Below are positions 20,474-30,502 of a stretch of 64,000 bases of DNA, piece after piece. The stretch spans positions 50,237 through 114,236 of the forward strand of contig CANPZU010000001.1 of NCBI GenBank assembly GCA_947588825.1, given 5' to 3'. The notes below the pieces were generated by a model. The model made no database searches. It saw only the letters and a list, made by a program, of their open reading frames with translations, and was not told where the DNA came from. Position 1 is the first letter of the stretch, and each line of letters begins with the position of its first letter. The stretch comes from an uncultured Clostridia bacterium. GTDB taxonomy: Bacteria; Bacillota; Clostridia; Oscillospirales; CAG-272. Position numbers and translations under genes: made by a program.

Positions 20474-21703
20474 TTGGAATGTGCTGAGCTTCTTCTTCCC
20501 GCGGGAAATTTCGAAAAACTCTGCTTTGCACTGCGCTTCGGAGCCGACGCGGTTTATATTTCGGGAAAGCGTTTCGGTATGAGGGCGGCGGCGGACAATT
20601 TCACCGTCGAAGAAATTCATAAATGCGTCGAGTATTCCCATAATCTCGGCAAAAAGGTGTATTTGACGCTCAACACCATGCCTCACTGGTATGAGTATGA
20701 GGACATTAAAAAGTATCTTTGTGAAATTGCCGGCGCCTCTCTTGACGCCATGATCGTCGCCGACGTAGGGGTTCTTGACCTTGTAAAGGAGGCGGCGCCG
20801 AACATTCCCGTTCACATATCGACTCAAGCGGGGGCGGTATCTCACGCCGACTGCATTCACTGGTACAAAAGCGGCGCCTCAAGGGTGGTGCTTGCAAGAG
20901 AGCTTTCTTTTGAAGAGATAAAGAACATAAAAAGCCGGATACCGAGCGAGCTTGAGCTTGAGTGTTTTATACACGGTTCCATGTGCGTTTCCTACAGCGG
21001 CAGATGCCTGCTGTCAAATTATTTGACGGGCAGAGACGGCAACAGAGGTTTTTGCGCGCAGCCATGCAGATGGGAATACAGAATTTTTGAAATAGAGGAG
21101 GCGAAGCGGCCGGGAACCCGCATTCCGGTCGAGCAGGACAAATTCGGGACCTTTGTCATGAGCTCAAAGGACCTCTGCATGATAGAGCATATACCCGAGC
21201 TTATGGAGAGCGGGATCTCCTCTTTTAAGATAGAGGGCAGGATGAAAAGCGCATACTATACAGCCGTGTGCGCCAATACTTATAAAATGGCAATGGACGC
21301 GTATGTCCGCTCCAAGGACGGCTATCGCTTTGACCCTTTGTGGTTGCGGGAGCTTGAGAGCGTCACTCACAGAGAATACTCGACTGGTTTTTACTTTGAT
21401 TCCCCGGGGGAAAACGCACAGATTGTATCTTCGCCCGGATATTTGCTTGAAAAATCATATCTTGCCTTTGTCGAAAGCTATGACCCCGAAAACGGCAGAG
21501 CCACTCTTATACAAAAAAATAAAATGTTTGATTGTTCCTATGCCGAGTTGTTGACTCCCGGTTCGCTTGGGAAGCGCTTTTATGTCGAGGATATGAGGGA
21601 CGCTGACGGCAACAAAATAGCAGACGCGCCTCACCCCGCGATGCGTTTTACAATCAAGGCTCCCTTTATGTTTAGAGCGGGAGATATCGTGCGCATGGCG
21701 TAA
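20474..21703 (+). CDS. Peptidase U32 family protein
   Basis: 'LLLPAGNFEKLCFALRFGADAVYISGKRFGMRAAADNFT...ELECFIHGSMCVSYSGRCLLSNYLTGRDGNRGFCAQPCRW'. TTG start. Confidence 0.92.
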   Translation: MECAELLLPAGNFEKLCFALRFGADAVYISGKRFGMRAAADNFTVEEIHKCVEYSHNLGKKVYLTLNTMPHWYEYEDIKKYLCEIAGASLDAMIVADVGVLDLVKEAAPNIPVHISTQAGAVSHADCIHWYKSGASRVVLARELSFEEIKNIKSRIPSELELECFIHGSMCVSYSGRCLLSNYLTGRDGNRGFCAQPCRWEYRIFEIEEAKRPGTRIPVEQDKFGTFVMSSKDLCMIEHIPELMESGISSFKIEGRMKSAYYTAVCANTYKMAMDAYVRSKDGYRFDPLWLRELESVTHREYSTGFYFDSPGENAQIVSSPGYLLEKSYLAFVESYDPENGRATLIQKNKMFDCSYAELLTPGSLGKRFYVEDMRDADGNKIADAPHPAMRFTIKAPFMFRAGDIVRMA

Positions 21704-21808
21704 GCGTCAAAAAAATCGCTTTGCGTAAAATATTTCGGTTGACAAATAAACGGTGTTAGTGTAAAATATATATATCTGTAAATTTAGGATTTGCAAAGGA
21801 GAACTTTT

Positions 21809-22951
21809 GTGGAACTTTATATAATAATTCTTTTGGTGTTTGCCTCTTTGGCTATTTCGGCAGGCGTAATATTCGGGGAATATATTTATACAAACAAGAA
21901 GAATCCGTTTTACTCTCTTATTCCCGCCGGAGCGGCGTGGGGCTTTGATTTTATATTGCTGATCATAATGCTCATCGCGGGCGCCGAGCTGTCCACATGG
22001 GCCACGACGTTCTACATTTTTCAGATCCCTGTCCTATTGGGAGTCATAAGTCTTGTGTACTTCAGAAGAAAGAGACGCGAAGGAGCCATTGCCGAACAGC
22101 AAAAGGAGGCGCGTATCAAGACCGCGCGTAAGATGGAGGAGGACAAGCACCGCAGACTGCTTGAGACTCTTCGAGGCTTTTACTGCGCGGAAAGCAAGAT
22201 GAAAGCGGAAGGACAGCGCGAGATAGTCATCCTTTCAAATTCGGGAAAAAGTGTGGAGGAAATAGCGGCTCTTTCCGGGGCGAATGAAAAAGAAGTGCAG
22301 CTTATTGTCAAAGCTTTCGAGCGTTACAACTCGAGAATAAACGGCGAGGCGGGCACGTCGGATCTCATTTTTACCCCCGAGCAGGAAGAAGCAATTGTCA
22401 CAAACGTTATAAACGGTCTGCCCTATGAGCACTCGATAGACGCGCGGCTTTGGACAAAACAGTCGATACGCGCTCTCGCGGCCGATCTTGTTGACAGCAG
22501 CGTTTCGATAAGGATCATAGCGGCGTATATGAGGCATTGGGGATTTACCGTCCCCGTAAGACAAACCATAAAGCACAGAAGCAGCCAGCCTAACGTGCGC
22601 GCTTGGCTTGCGGGCGAGTTTGAAAACATACGCAAAAAAGCCTTCGAGGAAAACGGAGAGATAATGTGGATATACACCGTCCCGCTCGACGCGGTGAACA
22701 GCATCTCCGCCTTTATGCCCGCAAATCCGGTAATGATCTGCGCCGTCAGTAACGACGGTTCGATAGGTTTTAAGGTTTATGACAGCGCCGACAAACGCGC
22801 CTTTGACGATTTTATAGACGCGCTTTCCGAATCATTTAAATACAAGATATTTGCCGTGGTAAATGAAAATTACGACGAATACAGCAAATCTGTGGGTAAG
22901 GAAAAACTCAAGCTGCTTTCTAATAAGATAGAGCTATTTCCTTCGGCGTGA
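21809..22951 (+). CDS. Membrane-anchored, catalytically degenerate IS630-like transposase derivative
   Basis: GTG start after AAGGAG. Three predicted TMs, then an IS630-type HTH and wHTH layout ('LWTKQSIRALAADLVDSSVSIRIIAAYMRHWGFTVP...VRAWLAGEFENIRKKAFEENGEIMWIY') and a truncated DDE-fold remnant ('KIFAVVNENYDEYSKSV...KIELFPSA'). Confidence 0.65.
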   Translation: MELYIIILLVFASLAISAGVIFGEYIYTNKKNPFYSLIPAGAAWGFDFILLIIMLIAGAELSTWATTFYIFQIPVLLGVISLVYFRRKRREGAIAEQQKEARIKTARKMEEDKHRRLLETLRGFYCAESKMKAEGQREIVILSNSGKSVEEIAALSGANEKEVQLIVKAFERYNSRINGEAGTSDLIFTPEQEEAIVTNVINGLPYEHSIDARLWTKQSIRALAADLVDSSVSIRIIAAYMRHWGFTVPVRQTIKHRSSQPNVRAWLAGEFENIRKKAFEENGEIMWIYTVPLDAVNSISAFMPANPVMICAVSNDGSIGFKVYDSADKRAFDDFIDALSESFKYKIFAVVNENYDEYSKSVGKEKLKLLSNKIELFPSA

Positions 22952-23198
22952 AAACATCTTTACAAAGCAAAACACAAAACAAAACACAACAATCACTCCC
23001 TGCCATGGTAAAACACGGCGGGGATAGTCGGTTTTTCGGGCGTGATTTTGTTAAAAAACTATAAATTTTATTTAAATCTCCGAATCACTATTGACTTAAT
23101 TGCTTATAAATATTAAAATAGTATATAGGTAATTATCATATATTAAACTACCTGATAATATTAAAATAAAAAGAAAGTACAAGGAGGTGTAAAGTCAT

Positions 23199-24740
23199 AT
23201 GGATTACATAATTGCAATAGCGGCCGCCGTAATAGCTCTTGTCGTCGGATTTGTCATCGGTATTATGTACAGAAAGAAAATCGCAGAGGCGGAGATCGGT
23301 TCTGCCGAGCTTGAGGCCAAGAGAATCGTTGACGAGGCTGTCAAGACGGGCGAGACAAAGAAAAAAGAGCAGCTGCTTGAAGCAAAAGAAGAAATCGTCA
23401 GGGCAAATAAGGAATTTGACCGCGAGGTCAAGGAACGCAGAAACGAGTTGACAAGGCTTGAAAACAGATGCGTAGCCAGAGAAGAGGCCCTTGATAAGAG
23501 AATTGAACAACTGGAACGCAAGGAAAGCACGCTTGACCGAAAAATCAAGGAAAACGAGGAGCTGAAAGCCAAGATCGACAATATACGCGAGGAACAGCTT
23601 AAAAAGCTTGAGGAAATCTCGGGCATCACATCCGAACAGGCAAAGCAGGAGATCATAAGTCAGATAGAAGAAGAGGCGAGATACGACGCCGCCGAGAAGT
23701 TGGTGGAGATTGAAGCGCGTTTAAGGGAGGAGGCTAACGAAAAGGCAAAGAACATTATTTCACTTGCCATAAGCCGCCTTGCTTCGGAGCATGTGGCCGA
23801 ATCCACGGTTTCGGTCGTGAGCTTGCCAAATGACGATATGAAGGGAAGGATAATAGGACGGGAAGGACGAAACATAAGAACGGTCGAAACGTTGACGGGC
23901 GTCGATCTTATAATCGACGACACGCCGGAGGCCATAACCGTTTCTTCGTTTGACCCGATAAGGCGCGAGGTCGCAAGGCTCGCTCTTGAAAAGCTCATAG
24001 CCGACGGAAGAATCCATCCGACACGCATTGAGGAAATGGTGGAGAAGGCTAAAAAGGAAGTCGATATTCAAATCAAACAGGCGGGGGACCGCGCGATATT
24101 CGAAACGGGCGTACACGGAATAAACGGCGAGCTTGTAAAGCTGCTCGGACGACTCAGATACCGTACAAGCTACGGACAGAACGTGCTTGACCATTCAATT
24201 GAGGTTTCGCTTATCGCCGGAATGCTTGCCGATGAGATAGGGGCCGACAGCACCGTCGCCAAACGCGCCGGACTCCTCCACGACATAGGTAAGGCGCTCA
24301 CTCATGAGACGGAAGGAAGTCATGTGCAAATAGGCGTCGACGTGGCAAAGAAGTATAAGGAAAGCAAGGAAGTGATTCACGCGATCGAAGCCCATCACGG
24401 AGACGTAGAGCCAAAGAGCATCGTAGCCTTCGTAGTACAGGCGGCAGACGCAATATCTGCGGCAAGGCCGGGCGCAAGGCGCGAGAATCTTGAAAACTAT
24501 ATTAAGCGTCTGCAAAAGCTTGAAGAGATAGCAAACAGCTATCCGGGAGTCGAAAAATCCTTTGCTATTCAGGCGGGAAGAGAAATAAGAATACTTGTGC
24601 GCCCTGAAGCGGTTTCCGATCAGCAAATGGTTGTTGTGGCAAGAGATATCGTAAAACAGATAGAGGGCGAACTCAAATACCCCGGTCAGATTAAAGTTAA
24701 TGTCGTTCGCGAAAGTCGGGTAACCGATTATGCTAAGTGA
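23199..24740 (+). CDS. rny: Ribonuclease Y
   Basis: N-terminal TM and coiled coil, KH domain '[31 protein letters not shown]', HD domain '[15 protein letters not shown]'. Confidence 0.97.
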   Translation: MDYIIAIAAAVIALVVGFVIGIMYRKKIAEAEIGSAELEAKRIVDEAVKTGETKKKEQLLEAKEEIVRANKEFDREVKERRNELTRLENRCVAREEALDKRIEQLERKESTLDRKIKENEELKAKIDNIREEQLKKLEEISGITSEQAKQEIISQIEEEARYDAAEKLVEIEARLREEANEKAKNIISLAISRLASEHVAESTVSVVSLPNDDMKGRIIGREGRNIRTVETLTGVDLIIDDTPEAITVSSFDPIRREVARLALEKLIADGRIHPTRIEEMVEKAKKEVDIQIKQAGDRAIFETGVHGINGELVKLLGRLRYRTSYGQNVLDHSIEVSLIAGMLADEIGADSTVAKRAGLLHDIGKALTHETEGSHVQIGVDVAKKYKESKEVIHAIEAHHGDVEPKSIVAFVVQAADAISAARPGARRENLENYIKRLQKLEEIANSYPGVEKSFAIQAGREIRILVRPEAVSDQQMVVVARDIVKQIEGELKYPGQIKVNVVRESRVTDYAK

Positions 24741-24863
24741 CAGTATTTTTTCCGTATCACACGGTTGACATATATATTTGATATAAAACCAAAACGAAAA
24801 AACTGTTGTAACAACTTGATATATATTTAAAATAATACTGGATTTACTTGCAGCAAATACCTG

Positions 24864-24898
24864 TGTCCGACAATCTTTGATTGTCGGACAAGCTTTTG
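24864..24898 (+). terminator. Hairpin between rny and ymdB
   Basis: TGTCCGACAATC-TTT-GATTGTCGGACA followed by a T-rich tail. Confidence 0.65.
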
Positions 24899-24935
24899 TA
24901 AAAAAACGCGCCGCGGCGCGGAAATAAGGTGCGAT

Positions 24936-25706
24936 ATGAAAATACTTTTACTCGGCGATATAGTCGGTCCCGATTCCGTAGGGCAGATATCGCGCAATCT
25001 TTGGAATTACAGAAAACAAAAGGGAATTTCGCTTGTTGTAGCAAACGGAGAAAACGCCGAGGCGGGAAACGGACTCCTTCCCGAAACGGCAAAATTGCTT
25101 GTTAAACGCGGTGTGGACGTAATCACCTCTGGCAACCATATATGGAAACACAACGCACTGCGCGCTTATCTTGACGAAAGCAGCAGCCTTGTAAGACCGC
25201 TGAATTATCCCGGCCAATGTCCCGGCAAGGGCTATACGCTGCTTGAGGCCGACGGCTTTCGCTTTCTTGTGATGAACGTGCAGGGAACGGTTTATATGGA
25301 GTCGCTTGCCTCGCCGTTTGAAAGCGTCGAAAACGCCCTTGCGATCAATAAGGGCAAATACGACTTTGCAATCCTTGATATACACGCCGAGGCGACCTCC
25401 GAAAAACTTGCCCTGGCTTATTGTTTCGACGGCAGAATAAATATAATGGCGGGGACCCATACGCATGTTCAAACGGCAGATGAACGTGTACTCCCTAACG
25501 GCAGCGGTTATATTACCGATCTCGGTATGTGCGGCGTACAGGACGGGATTCTCGGCGTAAAAAACGAAATAATAATAGAAAGAATGAAAACCAAACTACC
25601 CGCTAAATTTGTCCTTAAGGAAGGAAATCCTGTTTCCTGCGGCGCGTTGTTCGATCTTGATGTGTCAAACGGCCGCGTTATCTCGGTGAGCCGCGTCTTA
25701 TTTTGA
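24936..25706 (+). CDS. ymdB: YmdB-type metallophosphoesterase (TIGR00282 family)
   Basis: 'MKILLLGDIVGPDSVG..........VVANGENAEAGNGL...GNHIWKH...AGTHTHVQTADERVLPNGSGYITDLGMCG'. Confidence 0.93.
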   Translation: MKILLLGDIVGPDSVGQISRNLWNYRKQKGISLVVANGENAEAGNGLLPETAKLLVKRGVDVITSGNHIWKHNALRAYLDESSSLVRPLNYPGQCPGKGYTLLEADGFRFLVMNVQGTVYMESLASPFESVENALAINKGKYDFAILDIHAEATSEKLALAYCFDGRINIMAGTHTHVQTADERVLPNGSGYITDLGMCGVQDGILGVKNEIIIERMKTKLPAKFVLKEGNPVSCGALFDLDVSNGRVISVSRVLF

Positions 25707-25975
25707 TACTTGATTTGAAATGTGTCTTAAATTGATGTTTCTTGCGTCACGACGCAGGAAATGGCGCCGTATTTGAAAAGCCGACTTAAAGACAGGCCCG
25801 CAAACGCTCCGCCCTTATCAAAGGCGAAGTTTTTTAAGGGCATTTGGCAAGATCTTTCGGGGCAAGCTCACAAAAAAAGCAAGGACGGTGCACAAACACA
25901 TCGTCCTTATCATTGCTAAAGCTTTTGAATGGGGTCGGGCAAGCTTTTTTGACAAGCCTGCTGTATTCGGTAATA

Positions 25976-27040
25976 TCAGATTTTAACGGTCCAGCCGAAG
26001 GTATCTTCGATCTTACCGTACTGAATGCCGGTCAATATGTCATAGAGCATATGGGTAGTCTCGCCGATTCTGCCGCCGCAGACGGTGTATTCGACGTCCT
26101 TATATATAAGCGCGCCTATAGGTGAGACGACTGCCGCGGTGCCGCAGCCCCAAGCCTCTTGCAAGCTTTTGTCGGCCATTGCGTCCTTAAGTTCGTCCAC
26201 CGAAATAAGTCTTTCGCTTACTTTATAGCCTTTGCTTTTCAGGACCTCGATGCAGGACTTACGGGTTATGCCGGGAAGAATGGAGCCGGTGAGGGCAGGT
26301 GTGACGATCTCGTCGTTTATTTTGAACATCACGTTCATTGCTCCGACTTCTTCGATGTACTTTCTTTCGACGCCGTCCAGCCAAAGAACCTGAGAATATC
26401 CCTTTTTCTCGGCTCTGTCTCCCGCTCTTGTAGAGGCGGCGTAGTTTCCGCCGCATTTGATATAGCCGGTGCCTCCACGTACCGCGCGGACGTCCTTATC
26501 CTCGATCATGATCTTGACCGGGTTGATGCCCTCTGCGTAGTAGCTTCCGCTGGGAGAGGCTATTATTGCAAAGACGGCGTTTTGAACGGTATGTACGCCG
26601 AGATGAGGGTCGTTTCCGAACATAAAGGGACGCAGATACAGGGATGTTCCATCGGAGTGCGGAACCCAATCCTGCTCTGTCTTAACGAAAGTTTTGATCG
26701 CGTTCAGCGCGTCTTCCTCGTTTATTGTGGGCAGGCAGAGTCTTTCGGCGGAGCTGTTTAGACGTTTTACATTTTGATCCGGACGGAAAAGCTGAACGCT
26801 GCCGTCGGCAAGGCGATAAGCTTTAAGCCCTTCGAAAATTTCGGCGCCGTAGTGAAGTACGGTAGATGCGGGATGGATGCTGAAGTTTTCAAAAGGCACT
26901 ATTCGCGCGTCATGCCAGCCGTTTTCGTGATCGTAGTTCATAAGGAACATGTGGTCGGTAAAAACTCTGCCGAAGCCGAGCGACGCATCATCGGGCTTTT
27001 CTTTGGGACAAGTGGTTTTAGTGATTTTAATGTCTATCAT
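25976..27040 (-). CDS. ilvE: Branched-chain amino acid aminotransferase
   Basis: 'IHPASTVLHYGAEIFEGLKAYRLADGSVQLFRPDQN...LRPFMFG...KCGGNYAAS', PLP class IV. Confidence 0.93.
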   Translation of the reverse strand: MIDIKITKTTCPKEKPDDASLGFGRVFTDHMFLMNYDHENGWHDARIVPFENFSIHPASTVLHYGAEIFEGLKAYRLADGSVQLFRPDQNVKRLNSSAERLCLPTINEEDALNAIKTFVKTEQDWVPHSDGTSLYLRPFMFGNDPHLGVHTVQNAVFAIIASPSGSYYAEGINPVKIMIEDKDVRAVRGGTGYIKCGGNYAASTRAGDRAEKKGYSQVLWLDGVERKYIEEVGAMNVMFKINDEIVTPALTGSILPGITRKSCIEVLKSKGYKVSERLISVDELKDAMADKSLQEAWGCGTAAVVSPIGALIYKDVEYTVCGGRIGETTHMLYDILTGIQYGKIEDTFGWTVKI

Positions 27041-27094
27041 TGCGGTTTTCCTCAACTTCCTTTAATTATATTATTAATTATTATATGACATTCA

Positions 27095-27628
27095 TTAAAT
27101 ATTGTAACCCAATGTGACGGCGGCAAGGTTGCTGTCATAAAGATTGCGGTGTCTTTCGGATACCACTTTTGAAAGCGCGGCCTCGACGTAAGCGTTGCCA
27201 AGGGCCGGGCATTCTTTTATGACCTTACCCATGATTATCATGTTGGACAGCCCTGAATAACCGTTTTGCGAGGCGAGTTTTGTGGCGTCTATATTATGCA
27301 TCTTTACATCGTTTCTTTCTATCCCGCGAGAAATCAGGGTGCCGTCTATAAAGATCATACCGCCCGAGGCCACCGAGCTTTCGTATTTATCAAGAGAGGG
27401 AAGATTCATAGCGATCAGAATATCCGGGGCGCTTACAATGGGGGAGCCGATGCTTTCGTCGCTGATTATAACCGAGCAGTTTGCCGTGCCGCCTCTCATT
27501 TCGGGGCCATATGAGGGCAGCCAACTGACCTGCTTGTCCTCCATTAGTCCCATATACGCGAGAAATTTACCCGCAAACAGTACGCCCTGACCGCCAAAGC
27601 CGGCAATAAGAATCTGTGTCGTGCCCAT
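27095..27628 (-). CDS. 2-oxoacid:ferredoxin oxidoreductase gamma subunit
   Basis: '[51 protein letters not shown]'. Confidence 0.92.
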   Translation of the reverse strand: MGTTQILIAGFGGQGVLFAGKFLAYMGLMEDKQVSWLPSYGPEMRGGTANCSVIISDESIGSPIVSAPDILIAMNLPSLDKYESSVASGGMIFIDGTLISRGIERNDVKMHNIDATKLASQNGYSGLSNMIIMGKVIKECPALGNAYVEAALSKVVSERHRNLYDSNLAAVTLGYNI

Positions 27629-28392
27629 TACGCTTTCACCTCGCTGTCCTTTTGTGCGCTTTTGTCCTTGTATACCCCGAGAGGGTAATACGGGATCATT
27701 TTTTCATCTATCCATGCAAGTGCCTGATCGGGAGTCATCCCCCAGTTTGTCGGGCAGGAGGATATAACCTCTATAAGCGAAAATCCCTTTTTATTTATTT
27801 GATTTTCAAATGCTTTTTTTATTGCCCGTTTGGCGTTTTTTACGTTTTTAACGTTGTTTACCGCTACTCTTTCGAGATATTCGGGGCCGTCAAGATTTGA
27901 AAGCAGCTCGCATATCTTTATGGGGTATCCGCACACATTCACGTCTCTGCCGTAGGGCGAGGTCTGTGTGACCTGGCCGGGAAGGGAGGTGGGGGCCATC
28001 TGACCGCCCGTCATACCGTAAATTGCGTTATTTACGAATATGACCGTGATATTTTCGTTTCTGGTCGCCGCATGCACGGTCTCTGCCATACCGATTGAGG
28101 CGAGATCGCCGTCGCCTTGGTATGTAAATATTATATTGTCGGGCATTGCGCGTTTGAGACCGGTCGCAACGGCGGGGGCGCGTCCGTGAGCGGCTTCTAC
28201 CATATCGCAGGCAAAATAGTTATACGCCATTACCGCGCAGCCCACAGGAGCGACTCCGACGGTTTTGCCTTCAATTTTCAAATCGTCGATTGCCTCTGCC
28301 ACAAGGCGGTGAATGATTCCGTGCGTACAGCCCGGGCAGTAATGCAGCGCGGCGTCTGTAAGCGCGTGTGGTTTTTCAAAAACTATGCTCAT
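27628..28392 (-). CDS. 2-oxoacid:ferredoxin oxidoreductase beta subunit (TPP-binding)
   Basis: '[13 protein letters not shown]...[50 protein letters not shown]'. Confidence 0.93.
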   Translation of the reverse strand: MSIVFEKPHALTDAALHYCPGCTHGIIHRLVAEAIDDLKIEGKTVGVAPVGCAVMAYNYFACDMVEAAHGRAPAVATGLKRAMPDNIIFTYQGDGDLASIGMAETVHAATRNENITVIFVNNAIYGMTGGQMAPTSLPGQVTQTSPYGRDVNVCGYPIKICELLSNLDGPEYLERVAVNNVKNVKNAKRAIKKAFENQINKKGFSLIEVISSCPTNWGMTPDQALAWIDEKMIPYYPLGVYKDKSAQKDSEVKA

Positions 28393-28455
28393 ATTTGTTT
28401 ATATTTTTTGTCCTTTCAGGGCAAATACTCCTTTCTTGCAAGGTGGATCAAGCAA

Positions 28456-29538
<1,083 letters not shown>

Positions 29539-29550
29539 TTCCTTTCTCTT

Positions 29551-29757
29551 TCACTTTTCCACGGTGATGACGCAGTCCGGGCACATGGTGGCGCAGAATG
29601 CACAGCCGATGCATTTTTCTTCGTCGGTCATCTCGGCGGGAGAGTGTCCTTTTTTGTTTAGTTTGTCTTTTGAAAGTACGATCAGTTTTTTTGGGCACAC
29701 GGTGACGCAAAGACCGCATCCCTTGCAAAGATCGGTTTTAAAAGTGACTTTTGCCAT
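29551..29757 (-). CDS. 4Fe-4S ferredoxin (delta subunit)
   Basis: Two CxxCxxCxxxCP clusters. Confidence 0.92.
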   Translation of the reverse strand: MAKVTFKTDLCKGCGLCVTVCPKKLIVLSKDKLNKKGHSPAEMTDEEKCIGCAFCATMCPDCVITVEK

Positions 29758-29759
29758 AC

Positions 29760-30458
29760 TTAGTTTTCCTTTTTCTCCTTTATATCGTAGTACCTTTCGT
29801 CAATGACGAGAGGAAGAACGTCTTCGTTTTCGTACCCGGGAAGAGGGCAGAGCCTGATATCGGCGCAGGTAAAGTGCAAAGGCAGCTTTGAAAGTTCACA
29901 CAGCTCTCTTATAAAATCCCGCGAAGCGAGAATATCGTCTGAGGCGGTATCTCTTCCTATGTTGGAGTTGTTGACGATTCCCGTGAATTTTAAGGAGCAG
30001 GCGCCTTCAATCTCCCTCAATACCTCATATGCCTCGCGGGCGTTTCTTGTCAGCGGACGGTAGCAGCTTGCGACGAAAAGCATGTTATAATTGTTTTCCT
30101 CACGAATATAGGGTACATATCTGCCGAGAGCAAGCGCGCCGCGATCATCTCCGCCGATATCGAGTACCGCGTATTTGTCCTTTCGGTCAAATATTCCGTA
30201 GGTCTCCTGAGGCATTGCGGGAAGATCGACATTTGAATTTGCAAAGCGTGAGGATATGAGCTCTATTTTTTCTTTTTCCAGCAGGTTTGCGCTGTCTTTT
30301 GTGCGAAAATAAGGGTTAACAATGTCAAGGTCGGCAATGACAACCTGACTTCCTTTTCGCTTAAGGTAAAGCGCGAAATTAACGGCGATGCTTGTTTTGC
30401 CGCTTCCGTAGTGACCGGCAAAGAGTGTAATTCGTTTTTGTTCTTTCATAAATGACAC
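29760..30458 (-). CDS. MinD/CobQ-like P-loop ATPase
   Basis: 'ITLFAGHYGSGKTSIAVNFALYLKRKGSQVVIADLDIVNPYFRTKD'. Confidence 0.8.
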   Translation of the reverse strand: MSFMKEQKRITLFAGHYGSGKTSIAVNFALYLKRKGSQVVIADLDIVNPYFRTKDSANLLEKEKIELISSRFANSNVDLPAMPQETYGIFDRKDKYAVLDIGGDDRGALALGRYVPYIREENNYNMLFVASCYRPLTRNAREAYEVLREIEGACSLKFTGIVNNSNIGRDTASDDILASRDFIRELCELSKLPLHFTCADIRLCPLPGYENEDVLPLVIDERYYDIKEKKEN

Positions 30459-30502
30459 ATAAGAATCCTTCTGCCCATTTACCGTTATAAATAATAGAGC
30501 TG

